Counted from the first letter of the stretch, positions 44,579-56,819 are shown. The stretch is 64,000 nucleotides of DNA from Physcomitrium patens (GCF_000002425.4 NC_037254.1:5115084-5179083); one strand, 5' to 3'. Notes: generated from the sequence alone by a model not told the origin. Program-made: numbers and translations.

Positions 44579-45586
44579 GGTTGTTAGTTCTCTAACTCTT
44601 TAGTGCCACAATATATAAAAAAGATTTAAATAAAGAAAAAATATAGAATATTATCTTTTTTTGATCTTATTTCTTTTATAGCAAAGATTTACTATTCTTC
44701 ATTTAGATTTGATGGATGTAGTTGATGAAAAGCCTTCACTTTATTTACTGCATTTGTAAGTTTCTTTGCTAGTTTCTCTGTATGTTTATTAATATAATAT
44801 TTGTATTAATAAATAAGATATTCTAACTTATTTTGGTACTGCTTTAAATCTAAGACTTTTTCAACCTCAAATTCTTCATTATTATCTATTTTTATAAAAA
44901 GAAGTGATAATTTTTTTTTATATATATTTATTATCTTGTATGGTTTAAAAAAAATATGAAATATAGAATAGATCTTTATTGATTCCAATAAGTATAATCA
45001 ATAAGCAACTAGATTGATTTGTTCACAAATAGGTAAAGGTCCAAGCTTACAATAGTCCAACTTATCTTAAGGATAGGTAGTCTTGATATTACAATAACAT
45101 AATCATAACTTATCATCCATGTTAAATTATGGTTATTCTTTACAATAGATATCTACATTTATCTTTATTATTTTTAAACTTTTTTTAATTATGCCTTCAT
45201 TATTGTATATAGCATTGACAAATAATTTGCCAAATCTTTTGTTATAGGATTATTAATTCTTAAAAAGTCAAAAGAATCTAATTGTAGATGTTAATTATAA
45301 TTAATAAAAAAAGATATTTAATGAATAGAAGAATATATCAAATTATTATAGGCAAACTCTATCAATGGCAAAAGTATTGTTTAATCATCTTATTGGTAGT
45401 TGATGGTATATCTCAAATATTACTCCAAAATTTAATGAATATGCTCTATTTATTTATCAGTTTGAAAATAAAAGGCCAAAAATAACTTTATATCTATCTT
45501 TAGAATATCAAAAAATATTTTTTAAAATCTTGAAACAAATTGAGTCCTTCTATCTAATATAATATCCTTGGATAATCCATAATAGC
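44579..45586 (-). pseudogene. Chromo-B chromodomain and integrase C terminus
   Basis: The minus strand at 44806-44988 encodes a readable chromodomain entry (NNEEFEVEKVLDLKQYQNKL), matching Chromo-2 and uninterrupted where Chromo-A carries the Chromo-1 insertion. Leftward lies the region of the post-pol ORF. Rightward, decayed integrase tail sequence runs to the ATAGC target site of Athila-like 2. Confidence 0.72.
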
Positions 45587-46352
45587 TGTGATTGCTCATT
45601 TTACTTATTCCGTAAGAAACCTCCCAGCATAAACCCGTATACGGAGATTCAAACAGAGGGAATGACTAGTTGCTTAAGCGTTCATGTTAGGGTCACACAA
45701 TCAATTACCTCTTGAATGTATCATCTCTATTTCCAATATCTGAACACACAAGGAAACTATAATCTCCTCCTTCACCTTATCAGTCTCTTCTTTACAACAA
45801 TTCAGTCATACTAATAACTGCTATTTCTACCAATATATTCTCCCTCATAATCTCCAACTGTAATATTGCACCCTCATAGCTTTCAGCACACAATTATCCT
45901 TGTTCCAATCATTGGAATTCTTCACACAGAACTGCCATTCACATTACAGTGTTTCACACAAACACAAACTCATTCTCTCTGCTGAACTACAATTAGATTT
46001 CAGCATTCAATCTTTCTTCTTCTCAAATAATACCAATCACATTTCCATTCCATAATTCACTTCACAATATTCAAAAACTTTCAATCCTCTTATTCAAAGA
46101 AAATAACAAACAAAAGAAAAGAGGTAGCACCAAGCTTACCCCGGCTCACAACTCTCACAGTCTGGCATTTTCTTCCCCTCTCCCATCCTCCTTATACTAC
46201 CCCAAGATACCAACTCCTATACTATAAATGATAACTACTTTTCTTGACTATTCATCCATTCTACCTACTGAACCACCTTTTCAGCAGTTATCTATCCCTG
46301 TTTACACTATACACTAGGTATCTACATTCTAAAAATAACTACTTATTTTACA
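45587..46352 (-). repeat. 3' LTR of Athila-like 2
   Basis: Starts TGTGATTGCTC and ends TTTTACA on the plus strand; pairs with 60974-61739 at equal length. It shares the AAGAGGTAGCACCAAGCTT segment with the LTRs of Athila-like 1, which supports one family. Confidence 0.9.
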
Positions 46353-47327
46353 TAGCCCCACTCCTAACTGTGTAGCGTCTTCGCAAACACTCAATTGATA
46401 TCTATCTAAAAATTATCTAATAAAATTCTACAAAAATTGCGATCCCTTTGGCCTATCTAATTAATCAATTGCCTCGATATCTATTATTGGTTCCACCGAT
46501 TCCGTTTCCAACTGCAAATCTTCATCCTCCTCCAATCCTTCCATCGGCTTCTGCCTCAACTGAGCTGAAAGGTCTTCATTGTACTCGCCCTGTTCACGGA
46601 CTTGAGCTTCCAATTTCAGGATCTAGACATCTCTCAATTCCAACTGGTGCTGAAAGTGACTCCTCTCTTTTGGAACTTCGAGAACTGGGAATGTCGATAC
46701 TTATGCTTGACCAATATTGACTAAATCCTCTGCCAATCTTGTCACCTCGATGTTCAAGGCCTCAATTTCAGCCCTTAAGTGCTCCTTTTCACATCTGTAT
46801 TGGTCACTGAATACCAATTTCTCTTGTGCCAATAACTCGATCTTTTCTCGTTCCATTACCAACTGACCCTTTACTTTTTTCAGTTCTAAAATTGAATGAC
46901 TGCGAGCCCGAAATAGTTCTTGCCTGTGGGTCTCCACCATGCATTCTCTTTCTTTGTCCCAAGCTTCTTGTTGTTTCCTAATTTGTCGCTTCAATAGCAG
47001 CTTGGATTCCCCATTCGCCTGGATGATCCGTTCTTGCTCTTCAATTCTTCGAGTCTGCTCAAATATCACCTTTTTGCTTGCCTCTAATTCCTGTTTACCA
47101 CTGCCCTCTACATCCAATGCTCGTACCATGTAATGTATTTGTGAAATGCACTTCAATAAAGAATTTTTAAGATGTATGCCTTCCGACAGTCGGCCCTGTG
47201 GAAACGCTAATTGATTGATATCTAACAACGTCGGGACTTCATTCTCCTCCTCCACCACCAAACGAATTGGATCCGTTTTCGGTGCCACTGGACGACTGGA
47301 TTTCCCAATTTCATGTATTACCTCCGT

Positions 47328-48511
47328 TGTCGTATTACGTGCTTTCCTGCTCGAGAACGCGCCGGGCATCTGGCTGTAGAAGGTAGTATGGAGATTCGCC
47401 GATAGTCAAGCAGTCTATCAGTTTTTGACTGCTGGAATATAAACGACTGCAACAATGTACCGTAAATCTATACGGGTGCTCTTCGACTGCTTGTCGGAGT
47501 CCTTTTTGCCCCAGCCGGTAGGTCTCTAGACGTTACAGAGAACCCCGTACAACCCAAACTGTTAACCTTGAATACTGCTTTGTACTTACGATCTTGTATC
47601 CACTGACTGTCTTGTTAGATTAACCCAATAAATTTCATTCACTCCGCATACTCAATCCTATAGACACCCTTTTAATCCTTCAATCACAGACGTAACTCGA
47701 TTTCACAAAACAGTCAAGAGTATTCAAACCCACTTCATTTAAAAATCCCGATTCACCATTACAACACTGACTTCAGCAGCGATTGCCTCAGTCTTCCCCA
47801 AAACTCTACGAAGAAGAAAAATCCAAATCCTATGTCTTTCCTTCCCCGACCCGAAGCATGAAGCTCCTCTCTCTAATTCCCTTGATCTTCAAAAACCTCC
47901 CATCCCCCAATATAAAAATCCACACCACTCCAAAACTATATCCCCCCTAATCTTATCCTCTGAATTTCTTCAATCTTCCGTCTTAGATCCGAAATTGGCT
48001 CCCACCTCAAGCTTTCTCCTCCGTTTTTACCTTTAAAAAATCCATTTACCGAAAACAACGTTCCCTGAGACGGCACAGAGAACAAGACAGCCTGAAACAG
48101 AATCGAACCCCGTAATCGGGACCACATTGAGTCGCCCGACCAATTCAGGTCCTATATTGGGAAAGATGCCCGTAGTAACCTGGATTTCCCGTAACTAGAC
48201 TGCATTGGGTTGCCCCACCAATACAGGTCTCATATTGGGTAAGAGGACCCGGATTGGATTCTCGAAATTGGATCCAATTGGCTCCTCGAACCCGTCGTGT
48301 GAATTGGTCCTTCTCTTCCTGCTGACTCCCGTTATTGGAATCGAACGGGGCATTCCAATATGCCCCGGCTGACTGTAACGGAGTCACTGAACCTGACCAC
48401 TCAGTATTTGTACTGGAGTTGGTCGATGCTCCCAATATTCGAGATAACTGAATATTAATAAAATTCCCCTTTCTTTTTATTTTCACTGTATACTCGTGTT
48501 ACAACACGACA
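47328..48511 (-). repeat. 3' LTR of Gypsy-F
   Basis: Pairs with 54495-55707. It contains, in sense with the element, an open frame of 113 codons (48145-48486) found unchanged in the other LTR (55341-55682). The frame begins about 25 nt from the LTR start, and no family is recognised. Confidence 0.9.
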
Positions 48512-48573
48512 TCCACCCCCTCTGAACCTGTGCATCCTCCGGTATGCACCAATTTACCCAATTGCTGTTTGAT

Positions 48574-51500
48574 TCAGAATATATCCCCTACGTCTTTGTC
48601 CAGTTCGTCTTCGTCACCTTCATTATCCATATCACTTTCATCTTCTTGCTGCGGAATCTCTGTACCTTCATTAAGGTCTTCCATATTCATCTCTGCGTGT
48701 CTTCGTTTAAATATTTTTACTCTCTTCCCTGCAATTGGTATTTTCAATTTTGTACCATCTAACTCCCGTAATGAGTAAGTCGCATTATCATGAACAGTTG
48801 TTACAACATATGATCCAAACCAACGTTTTGAAAATTTCCGCAAAGTACTATGTTGATTATCCAGACTATTGTCATAAACAAGTACCCAGTCACCTTCCTC
48901 GATTGCTTCTGGTCTCAATCGATGTTGCTTATCGAATCGCGCCTTGTTTTGTAACCTTGCTCTTTTTAACCTTTCCAATGCTATCTGGACATCTTCCGTT
49001 CTTTGCTCCAATTGTCGAATCCTAATAGCCAGAAATTCTTCTCTTGTCAATCCATCTTCCCATGGTAGCATACTCCAAGTAAGTACCTTTTCTTCAATCG
49101 GCATAATTGGTTTTTGACCTGTCATAAGTTCTACTGGCATATATCCTGTCACCGAACTATGTGTTGTTCGATCAGCCCATAATGCAAATGACAAAAGCCG
49201 TGGCCACTCTTTAACCTTCCCATTACAAGCTTTAACCAATGCTTTCACAATCGGCGGGTGACCGCGTTCGCTTTTCGCATTCCCTTCCGGATTATAAGCA
49301 GTAGTAAGTAATAGTTTAATTCCACATTTTTCAAAGAACTTACGAGCTTCTTGTGCATTTAATTCTCCACGATCTGCAGTGATTTTTCCTACGCACCCGT
49401 AACGGCAAATGACATCTTCAAGCAAAAACCTACAAATCCCTTCTGTAGATTTTGTCCTCAATGCTCTTCCTTCTACTTGATTTGATAAATCTTCACGAGC
49501 TAAAACCAAATATCTCATCTGCCATAACCCAACCGGCATAATAACCAAATCAACAATCCATTTAAAATGAATAGCCAGAGGATACGTAGGATGAAGACCA
49601 TCTCGATGTCGGATATTAGAATACGATTGACAGATTTCACATGACTCTACAAATGAGAGCACATCTCGATACATATTTTTCTACCAATATCGTTCCTTGA
49701 GTTTAGCAAAAGTAGCCCAGATTCCTCTATGGCCTGCCCATAAACTATCATGAAACTCCTTTAATAATTTTAGTTTTTCTTTCCTTTTGCCTATCACTCA
49801 TTGTGGCATCCCAATTCCTTTCTTCGGTCTCTTCCATAAGAATCCATCTCGAAGTAAAAATCCATATGCTTTTTTTCTTATTTGTTTGAATTTTTCTGTA
49901 GACCAATTCCCCTGCTTAGACAAGGTATTCAAATAATGACCAATATCCAATAATTCTCCTTCATAAGATTCTTCAAGAAATAGCTTGTCTTCTCTGTTGA
50001 GATTTGATATTGAATAGAATTTCAATCCGACATCATCAATGTCTTCAACCATTTCGTCCTCCCTCTCGTATCTTGCTCGAGATAGCATGTCTGCTACTAA
50101 ATTGTCCTTTCCAGTGATATGCTTAAATTCTGGATTTAGTGACTTAATATAAGCAATCCATCTCAACATTGCAATATCTGGCGTTGAACAGTTAATAATC
50201 ATTCCAAGCAATGGCAAGCAATCTGTTTCAATTACTACTACTGCCCCAATCAAATAGTCCTTTTCAGCTTTCATAGCCGAAACGACTCCCCAAAGTTCTC
50301 TTTTGACTTGCGAATATGCACGCTAACGAATACTTAAAACTTTAGCTCCAAATCGAACTGCAAATCTACTCCCATTCGAATCATCTTGACCCACAGCCCA
50401 TCCAACGGCAATTGGACTAGCGTCTACAGTAAGAATCACTGGTCTATTGCACTTATAATCAACCTTCCTCAATATTAGAGGTGACATCAAAAATTTCTTC
50501 AATCTTTGCATTGCCTGAATATGCCTTTCTTCCCATTCAAATCGGTAACCCTTGCGTAACAGTTCATATAATGGATCCGCTATGTGAGCAAAATGAGGGA
50601 TCCAGATTCGATAAAATACACATGCACCCAAAAACCTGCGAACCTCTGTTAAAGAACCACAATCCTCTTTCATCCTTCCAATTGCATCAACTTTAGTCGG
50701 ATCTGGTTTTCTTCCGTAAGATCCGCATAAATGTCCAACAATTACAACCTCTCGCACTCCAAATACGGACTTCATACCCGATAATGTAAGATGAACTTCT
50801 CCAAGCCGAGTTAAAATCTTTTCACAATCTTGTATATGATCAACAACATATCTGCGACACCCCCTCGTATCTAAAGTTTCATCCTTGTCTCCTTCTCTGC
50901 ACCCTTTTATAGGAACATCATCCAGAAAAGGCATAGTCTTTTCCGGAATAAAATCTCTCAATACCTTATTCATCCCATTCATCATATGCGCAACTGAGTT
51001 GGTCGCGCCTTGAGGAAGAGTGTACATTCTAACCAATCCAAGCGGTGTCCTCATCGTTGTCATATCTCTACTTCCTTCGGCAAGTTGAAATTGATCATAA
51101 CCTGAATACAAATCACCCATTGAATAGATCGCCCTTCTAGCAAACGCCTCAGCAAATTCATCCACAATAGGTCCAATTTCTGCATTCCTGACAGTTACAG
51201 CATTCACCGGCTGCATATCTTGAATAAACCGCAGTGACCCATTCTTCTTAGGTACCGTAAACCATCGACTGGAATACGGCACAAATGAAGGTTCCAATAT
51301 TTTCATCTTTATCTTTTCTTTCAATAATTCAACCAATTTAGGTAAATGTGCCCTCGGTACTGGAATCGGTCTTAGATTCCAAGGTACATGCGGTACAGTG
51401 AAGATAACCATAGGTGTTATAATATTTGGTTCCACACACCCAATTTCATGAGATTCGAAGGAAAACGATCTACCTTGTTTAGCCAACATCTTTTCGAAGC

Positions 51501-52073
51501 AAGTAATTTCCTCCGGCAATAAAGAACCATCAGAACCAATCTTCAATTCTTCAAAAGTCTCTTCAGTAAACTGATGTCCAATACTCATTGGATCTCTTAA
51601 ACTTGCTTCTTTTGATGCTTCTCCCATTTGTTCTTTAGAATCCTCTGGTAATGGTCCGGCAACAGGCTTTACCTTCTTATCTGCCGTTTTATATCTCGTC
51701 TCTACTGTGACTTCTGGTGCTTGAAAAGATTCAAGCATGGTATAAACCTCTCTCGAATGAATCGCAACAATCTTATCATTATCTCCTAACCCAATAGATG
51801 TAATCAATTCCAATGAATCTTCCAGCCCATTTTCTTCATAAATACCTAAAATCCTCTCATCATCTTGCAATGTACCTATCTTGCGTAACTGTCCTTCAAT
51901 ATCATATAATCTTTTTCTTTCTTTTCTTTTAAAATCTTCAACTTTCTTATACATAATATTTCCATTCTCCAATATACCAATAAAACTCGCATCAAAGGCA
52001 CCTTCATCTTGCGAGAGTACCTCCTCTTTTGTACCTCCATAATCTCGCTTTACAGTGGTACCTCCCCAAAATC
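48574..52073 (-). pseudogene. pol of Gypsy-F: RT, RNase H, integrase
   Basis: One minus-strand frame, -1 relative to gag-protease and overlapping its end by about 25 nt, runs to 48574. Three nonsense codons fall near 50320, 49795 and 49680; the neighbouring residues suggest former Gln, Arg and Trp codons. RT: KKNGSLRFIQDMQPVN, MGDLYSGYDQFQL, TLPQGATNS, and an FLDD active site in place of YxDD. RNase H: VILTVDASPIAVGWAVGQ, KRELWGVVSAMK. Integrase: zinc finger (CEICQSYSNIRHR), VDLVIMPVGLW, ITADRGELNAQ, NAKSERGH for the D-D-E residues. The tail is acidic with no chromodomain. Nearly intact; likely recently active. Confidence 0.9.
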
Positions 52074-54389
52074 CTTAAATCCTTCAACAATCTTTGGCAA
52101 TGGTTTCTCCCTCAACCTATCTCGATTCCGTTCATGGTTAGGAGGTACTGTTAGAAATTGTACAGCTTTCCTCCCATCTTCGCTCCGTACCCTTGCATAA
52201 GCAGAACCATCGTCAAGTACCTTTGTTTCCATCCGTGTTGCCGTGATATAAGGTTGTCCTAAAATCAACGGATAAGACGTTGTATCTTGAACGAAGAAAT
52301 GTTGCTCCGTAGCAACATCCCCAATCCGAATTTTGACATCTGGACAAGCTCCATATAATTCGCCTCGTGTGTTATTAGCTGCTCGTATTGCCCATCCATG
52401 TTCCATATCAATTGGCTATTTTTGCTTCTTATAAAGATCTTTAGACATGAGATTTATTTCAGAACCATGGTCCACCAAAGCAACTATTGGTTCTTCTATA
52501 TCTCCTACCTTCACCAATACCTCAGTAGTTGCCCTTGCCCAATGCTTTCGAGTAAAATGACTCAAAGTTTCCATTTCCTTATCACTATAATCTTCGAAAC
52601 TTACTCGCTGATTATACCCATTCTTTTCATTTATTGGTTGCTTGTAACCAATATCAACCTCTTCTTCATCTCTACATATTCTTGCGTCAATAGCATGACT
52701 CATTCTAGTTTCGCTCATTAATTGCCTCTTTCGCTTAATGTTGTCAATGATAACATCATGAAACTCCTTCTTTGCAATTCCCAAGACTTCTTTCAATGTG
52801 AATTCCACCTTAGCGTTTAATATACGTTCTTCCAACACCCCTTTCAAATTTGTTGCTGCTTCAATGTCAGAAAGTAGCTTATAAGCAATTGATTTGCCCT
52901 TATCTTTTGTCTCCGTTGTTTTTTCTCCCAATGATGCTGAGGTATCCTTTACAGGCAATTCTTGTGAAGCTGCCTCCCGAGCCTTGTCTCCTCGAGTTTG
53001 CCTCTTAAAAGAATTTCCTTCTCTAGTATCATCAAAATTTCTTCGTCTTTTCTCTTCCATCAAAGCTTCATGTTGGCTCTTAGCAATATATGCATGAACT
53101 GAAAGAGACTCAACGGGATCCTCCCAACCTGTTCTTCCTCGTATTGTAGCTGCAGTTCTCAATAACGCTTCTCGAGGTAATTTCCCTTCTTGCATTGTAG
53201 AAACGGCAGAAGCCCAAAACTCACTAGTTTCCGTACTTCCACCAATTTCATCATCTACTCTAGCACCATAACTTGCACTTTCTCGTGCTACTGTTTCATG
53301 CCCTTTTAAGTAATCTTGAACCAATGCTCTCATTCCTCCCTTGCCAAAATTGGTTTGAAGAAGATCCTCCCTATCTTTCAATGCTATCTTCCCATCTTTC
53401 CAGCAAATAATTCCCTGCCGTATCATATTATTAAATTCATTGCAATCTTTTCTAGTGTGTGAAGCATCATCACACCAAATGCATCTTTGTACATATCCTT
53501 GTTTTGAAACATTCTTCGAATTGTTTATAGAAGTATTCTCTTCAAGTCTTGCCAATTTGATTTGAAGATCTCGCATTCCTCGTATAATTTCTTCCATACC
53601 CATATCTGTTTTCTTTGACAAGGATGTCGAAGGTTGAACTGTAGGCATTGTCGGTGGTGTAGTACGTACTGGAGCTTTGGATGCTTGTACTTGTTTCGGA
53701 ATATTACTCCTATCCTTCCTCCTTTCTTTTTTTGTAAGCAACCCCACCGCATCTTCAACGTTCTTCCACTTCGTTGTCAATCCTTCATCTTCTTCTTTGT
53801 CTTCAAGAAGGGGTTCTAATTTCTCTTACAATTCTCCATCAGCAGCTTGAAGAAATAAATCAACTTTGTTCGGCTCCAATGTCAATTTTTCTACCTTCGA
53901 TAATTGAGAGTACTGCCTCTCAAATTCCCTTAGTAGCTCTGTTGCTTGAAAATTCTTATTGGGTCGTTCAATCCATCCCAGAAACAGCTTCTTAGTAACG
54001 CGATGAGCATCTTCCAAGAAATATTCGTCTTTCAATGCATGTGAAAAATCCTCCCATGAATTCCCACAATGATCCGTAATCGATGTAATGTGGTCCCTTA
54101 TCTCCGGTATCGTGGCAAGTCCAAATAGTGCAACCATTTTCTTCTCAAAAACCCGATTTAATTCCATTTCACGAACATAACATCTTAAATACCTTGAAAT
54201 ATTCCTCCCATCAAATTGATCAATTTTATTGACCACTGCTTGCAATGCTTTGGTTGCCAAAGCTTCCTTTCGATCATTGCTTTGCTGTTGCTGCATTGAC
54301 AATGAGAAGGCTTGAAACAAACTAGCGATAGATGGATCCATGTCCATACCTTGTCCTTTAGAAGACTCTCCACTAGAAACTCCTCCCAA
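52050..54389 (-). pseudogene. gag-protease of Gypsy-F
   Basis: One minus-strand frame from ATG 54389 to TAA 52050 with two nonsense codons (near 53823 and 52413). Gag N-terminal core at 53826-54389 (NKIDQFDGRNISRYLRCY, WEDFSHALKDEYF), a zinc-knuckle-like CIWCDDASHTRKDC near 53470, a long charged middle, then the protease: VALVDHGSEINLMSKDLY with DHG in place of the usual D-S/T-G, and YPLILGQPYITATRMETKV. Protease is in the gag frame and RT in the next frame, so a frameshift step is needed to make pol. Confidence 0.88.
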
Positions 54390-54429
54390 AAATCCTTCAA
54401 AATTTTTATTTTCGTTTTCTATAAAAATA

Positions 54430-54494
54430 AAGATAAAATCAACCGAAATCCAATACCTTCTACCTCAAGCTTTCACGTCGGGTTCAACACTTTT
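54430..54494 (-). other. Leader of Gypsy-F with unusual primer-site region
   Basis: The coding strand after the 5' LTR reads AAAGTGTTGAACCCGACGTG. There is no TGG start, but TTGAACCCG is the complement of a tRNA T-arm (CGGGTTCAA). Priming from an internal tRNA segment is possible but unproven. No 11-nt match to the LTR was found, so self-priming is not supported here. Confidence 0.35.
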
Positions 54495-55707
54495 TATCAT
54501 ATTATGTGCTTTCCTGCTCGAGAACGCACCGGGCGTCTGGCTGTAGAAGGTAGTATGGAGATTCGCCGATAGTCAAGCAGTCTATCAGTTTTTGACTGCT
54601 GGAATATAAACGACTGCAACAATGTACCGTAAATCTATACGGGTACTCTTCGACTGCTTGTCGAAGTCCTTTTTTGTCCCAGCCAGTAGGTCTCTAGACG
54701 TTACAGAGAACCCCGAACAACCCAAACTGTTAATCTTCAATACCGCTTTGTACTTACGATCTTGTATCCACTGACTGTCTTGTTAGATTAACCCAATAAA
54801 TTTCATTCACTCCGCATACTCAATCCTATAGACACCCTTTTAATCCTTCAATCACAGACGTAACTCGATTTCACAAAACAGTCAAGAGTATTCAAACCCA
54901 CTTCATTGAAAATCTCGATTCACCATTACAATACTGACTTCAGCAGCGATTGCCTCAGTCTTCCCAAAACTCTACGAAGAAGAAAAATCCAAATCCTATG
55001 TCTTTCCTTCCCCGACCCGAAGCATGAAGCTCCTCTCTCTAATTCCCTTGATCTTCAAAAACCTCCCATCCCCCAAAATAAAAATCCACACCACTCCAAA
55101 ACTATATCCCCCCTAATCTTATCCTCTGAATTTCTTCAATCTTCCGTCTTAGATCCGGAATTGGCTCCCACCTCAAGCTTGGATCCGAAATTGGCTCCCA
55201 CCTCAAGCTTTCTCCTCCGTTTTTACCTTTAAAAAATCCATTTACCGAAAACAACGTTCCCTGAGACGGCACAGAGAACAGGACAGCCTGAAACAGAATC
55301 GAACCCCGTAATCGGGACCACATTGAGTCGCCCGACCAATTCAGGTCCTATATTGGGAAAGATGCCCGTAGTAACCTGGATTTCCCGTAACTAGACTGCA
55401 TTGGGTTGCCCCACCAATACAGGTCTCATATTGGGTAAGAGGACCCGGATTGGATTCTCGAAATTGGATCCAATTGGCTCCTCGAACCCGTCGTGTGAAT
55501 TGGTCCTTCTCTTCCTGCTGACTCCCGTTATTGGAATCGAACGGGGCATTCCAATATGCCCCGGCTGACTGTAACGGAGTCACTGAACCTGACCACTCAG
55601 TATTTGTACTGGAGTTGGTCGATGCTCCCAATATTCGAGATAACTGAATATTAATAAAATTCCCCTTTCTTTTTATTTTCACTGTATACTCGTGTTACAA
55701 CACGACA
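54495..55707 (-). repeat. 5' LTR of Gypsy-F
   Basis: Pairs with 47328-48511 but carries a short tandem duplication (TTGGCTCCCACCTCAAGCTT, twice at 55162-55210), which explains its extra length. At the inner end TGTCGTATTACG has become TATCATATTATG, all C-to-T or G-to-A changes. Confidence 0.9.
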
Positions 55708-56819
55708 CCGTTGTATTGATATTCTGTTCCAACGAATGTCGTTCTTGCTGTGGAGGCACTGGCACTAGTTCAGAACTTCCCTCTATTGGTGATGTTTGTT
55801 GCAATGTGTATGCGATCATAGCATACACATAATTGGAATATAGCAATGTTGTAAACTTCCCTATTTTATACTTGGTTCCCATTTTTGCATGAATACGGGT
55901 TGCTACATAAGCTGCCCAATTGAATACCATCCCTTCAAACGTCCCTACCGCTGCAAACATTAACCATCTTGACATATATGTGTTGTGTCGATACAACCCT
56001 AGACGCCTCAACACGAAGTGCAACCATTCCATGAGCTCTGGTGTAATTGCCTCAGCCATCCACCAACCTTGGTTCTTTTCAAATGATGACATGCCACTTT
56101 TGAAATAACTTCTCGGTCAAAAGTCATTGGACTCCTCAACACCCACCGCAATCTCTCCAACTGGAAGAAATAGTATTTTTTCGAGGATCTTCTCATCAAT
56201 ACCGATAATGCACCCTTGTACTACGCTTGATTCATCCTGTGGATCATAGTTCTCAAAGTATTCTTCCACTAATACCACATTAATTGAAGGCAAATTATCT
56301 GACCTTTACAAAAACTGAAACATTTACGCGTTTCAAAAATCTCGTATTCTCCTTGGTGTCCAACAAATCTCTAGCTTTATAGGCTCCATATTGGTAACAA
56401 TTACTACAGATGGTGGTCCTAAATTGTATTTAGCTTTCACATTATGGCCACTTTTCTCTCTGTCCGTAGCTCTCTTTGCACTCTCCATCGCCATGACGCA
56501 CACTCTTTCAAGCTCTAACCGTCAATACTATGCTCCAGCACTCCGAAACATCCAAAATTGTAACACCAAAAAGAAACAATAACAAAATGCGACAACTGAG
56601 AATGACCGTAAATAGGTGCCCCACTCCTATTCTTTTACTTAGTGGTAATAACGACAACATGTTACCCCTGCTGTCCGTTTCTCACCCCCGTCCCATCTGA
56701 CATATTAGTAATTACTAACTATCCTTTCAGCCGCCTCTACATCCTAATGCACTTAATTAAGTCTATCATAAATACATTTGACGTGACCTCCTCCAGAAAT
56801 TAAAAATCTGTCTCGGATT

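Larger units (their letters stand above)
47328..55707 (-). mobile_element. Gypsy-F: young Ty3/gypsy element of a fungal-type clade
   Basis: LTRs 47328-48511 (1184 bp) and 54495-55707 (1213 bp) differ by a couple of percent by eye. They start TGTCGTGTTGTAACACG on the coding strand, and a 4-bp duplication CCGT flanks them. gag-protease and pol are long frames with only two and three nonsense codons. A purine tract (AGAGGGGGTGGA) adjoins the 3' LTR. No standard tRNA primer site is evident. The pol sequence blocks (QDTTSYPLILGQPYITATRM, PFLDDVPIKGC, RGHPPIVKALVKAC) are ones I associate with gypsy elements common in fungi. That link is from memory and needs a search. Confidence 0.88.
46461..56494 (-). 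pseudogene. Extra ORF of Athila-like 2 (helical domain plus coiled coil), split by Gypsy-F
   Basis: On the minus strand the ORF runs from ATG 56494 to 55708 and, after Gypsy-F (47328-55707) is skipped with one copy of its CCGT duplication, continues in frame from 47327 to 46701. A shifted tail reaches TAA at 46461. About 550 codons in all, with a few stops. The N-terminal half holds a Trp-rich globular stretch (GWWMAEAITPELMEWLHFV, YMSRWLMFAAVGTFEGMVFN). The C-terminal half is a long Lys/Glu/Gln coiled coil (RRIEEQERIIQANGESKLLL). It is in sense with pol, between integrase and 3' LTR, where Athila carries env-like and Tat an additional ORF. No signal peptide is seen. Function unknown. Confidence 0.7.

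Noticed and set aside
52055-52075. Canonical -1 slippery heptamer at the Gypsy-F gag/pol junction
   Set aside because: The overlap reads TTTTGGGGAGG, which does not fit X XXY YYZ in the gag frame. A one-base indel or another recoding signal cannot be told apart here.
52398-54000. Plus-strand frames opposite Gypsy-F gag (for example 52398-52721, 53774-53995)
   Set aside because: They are antisense to long, conserved gag-protease coding sequence.
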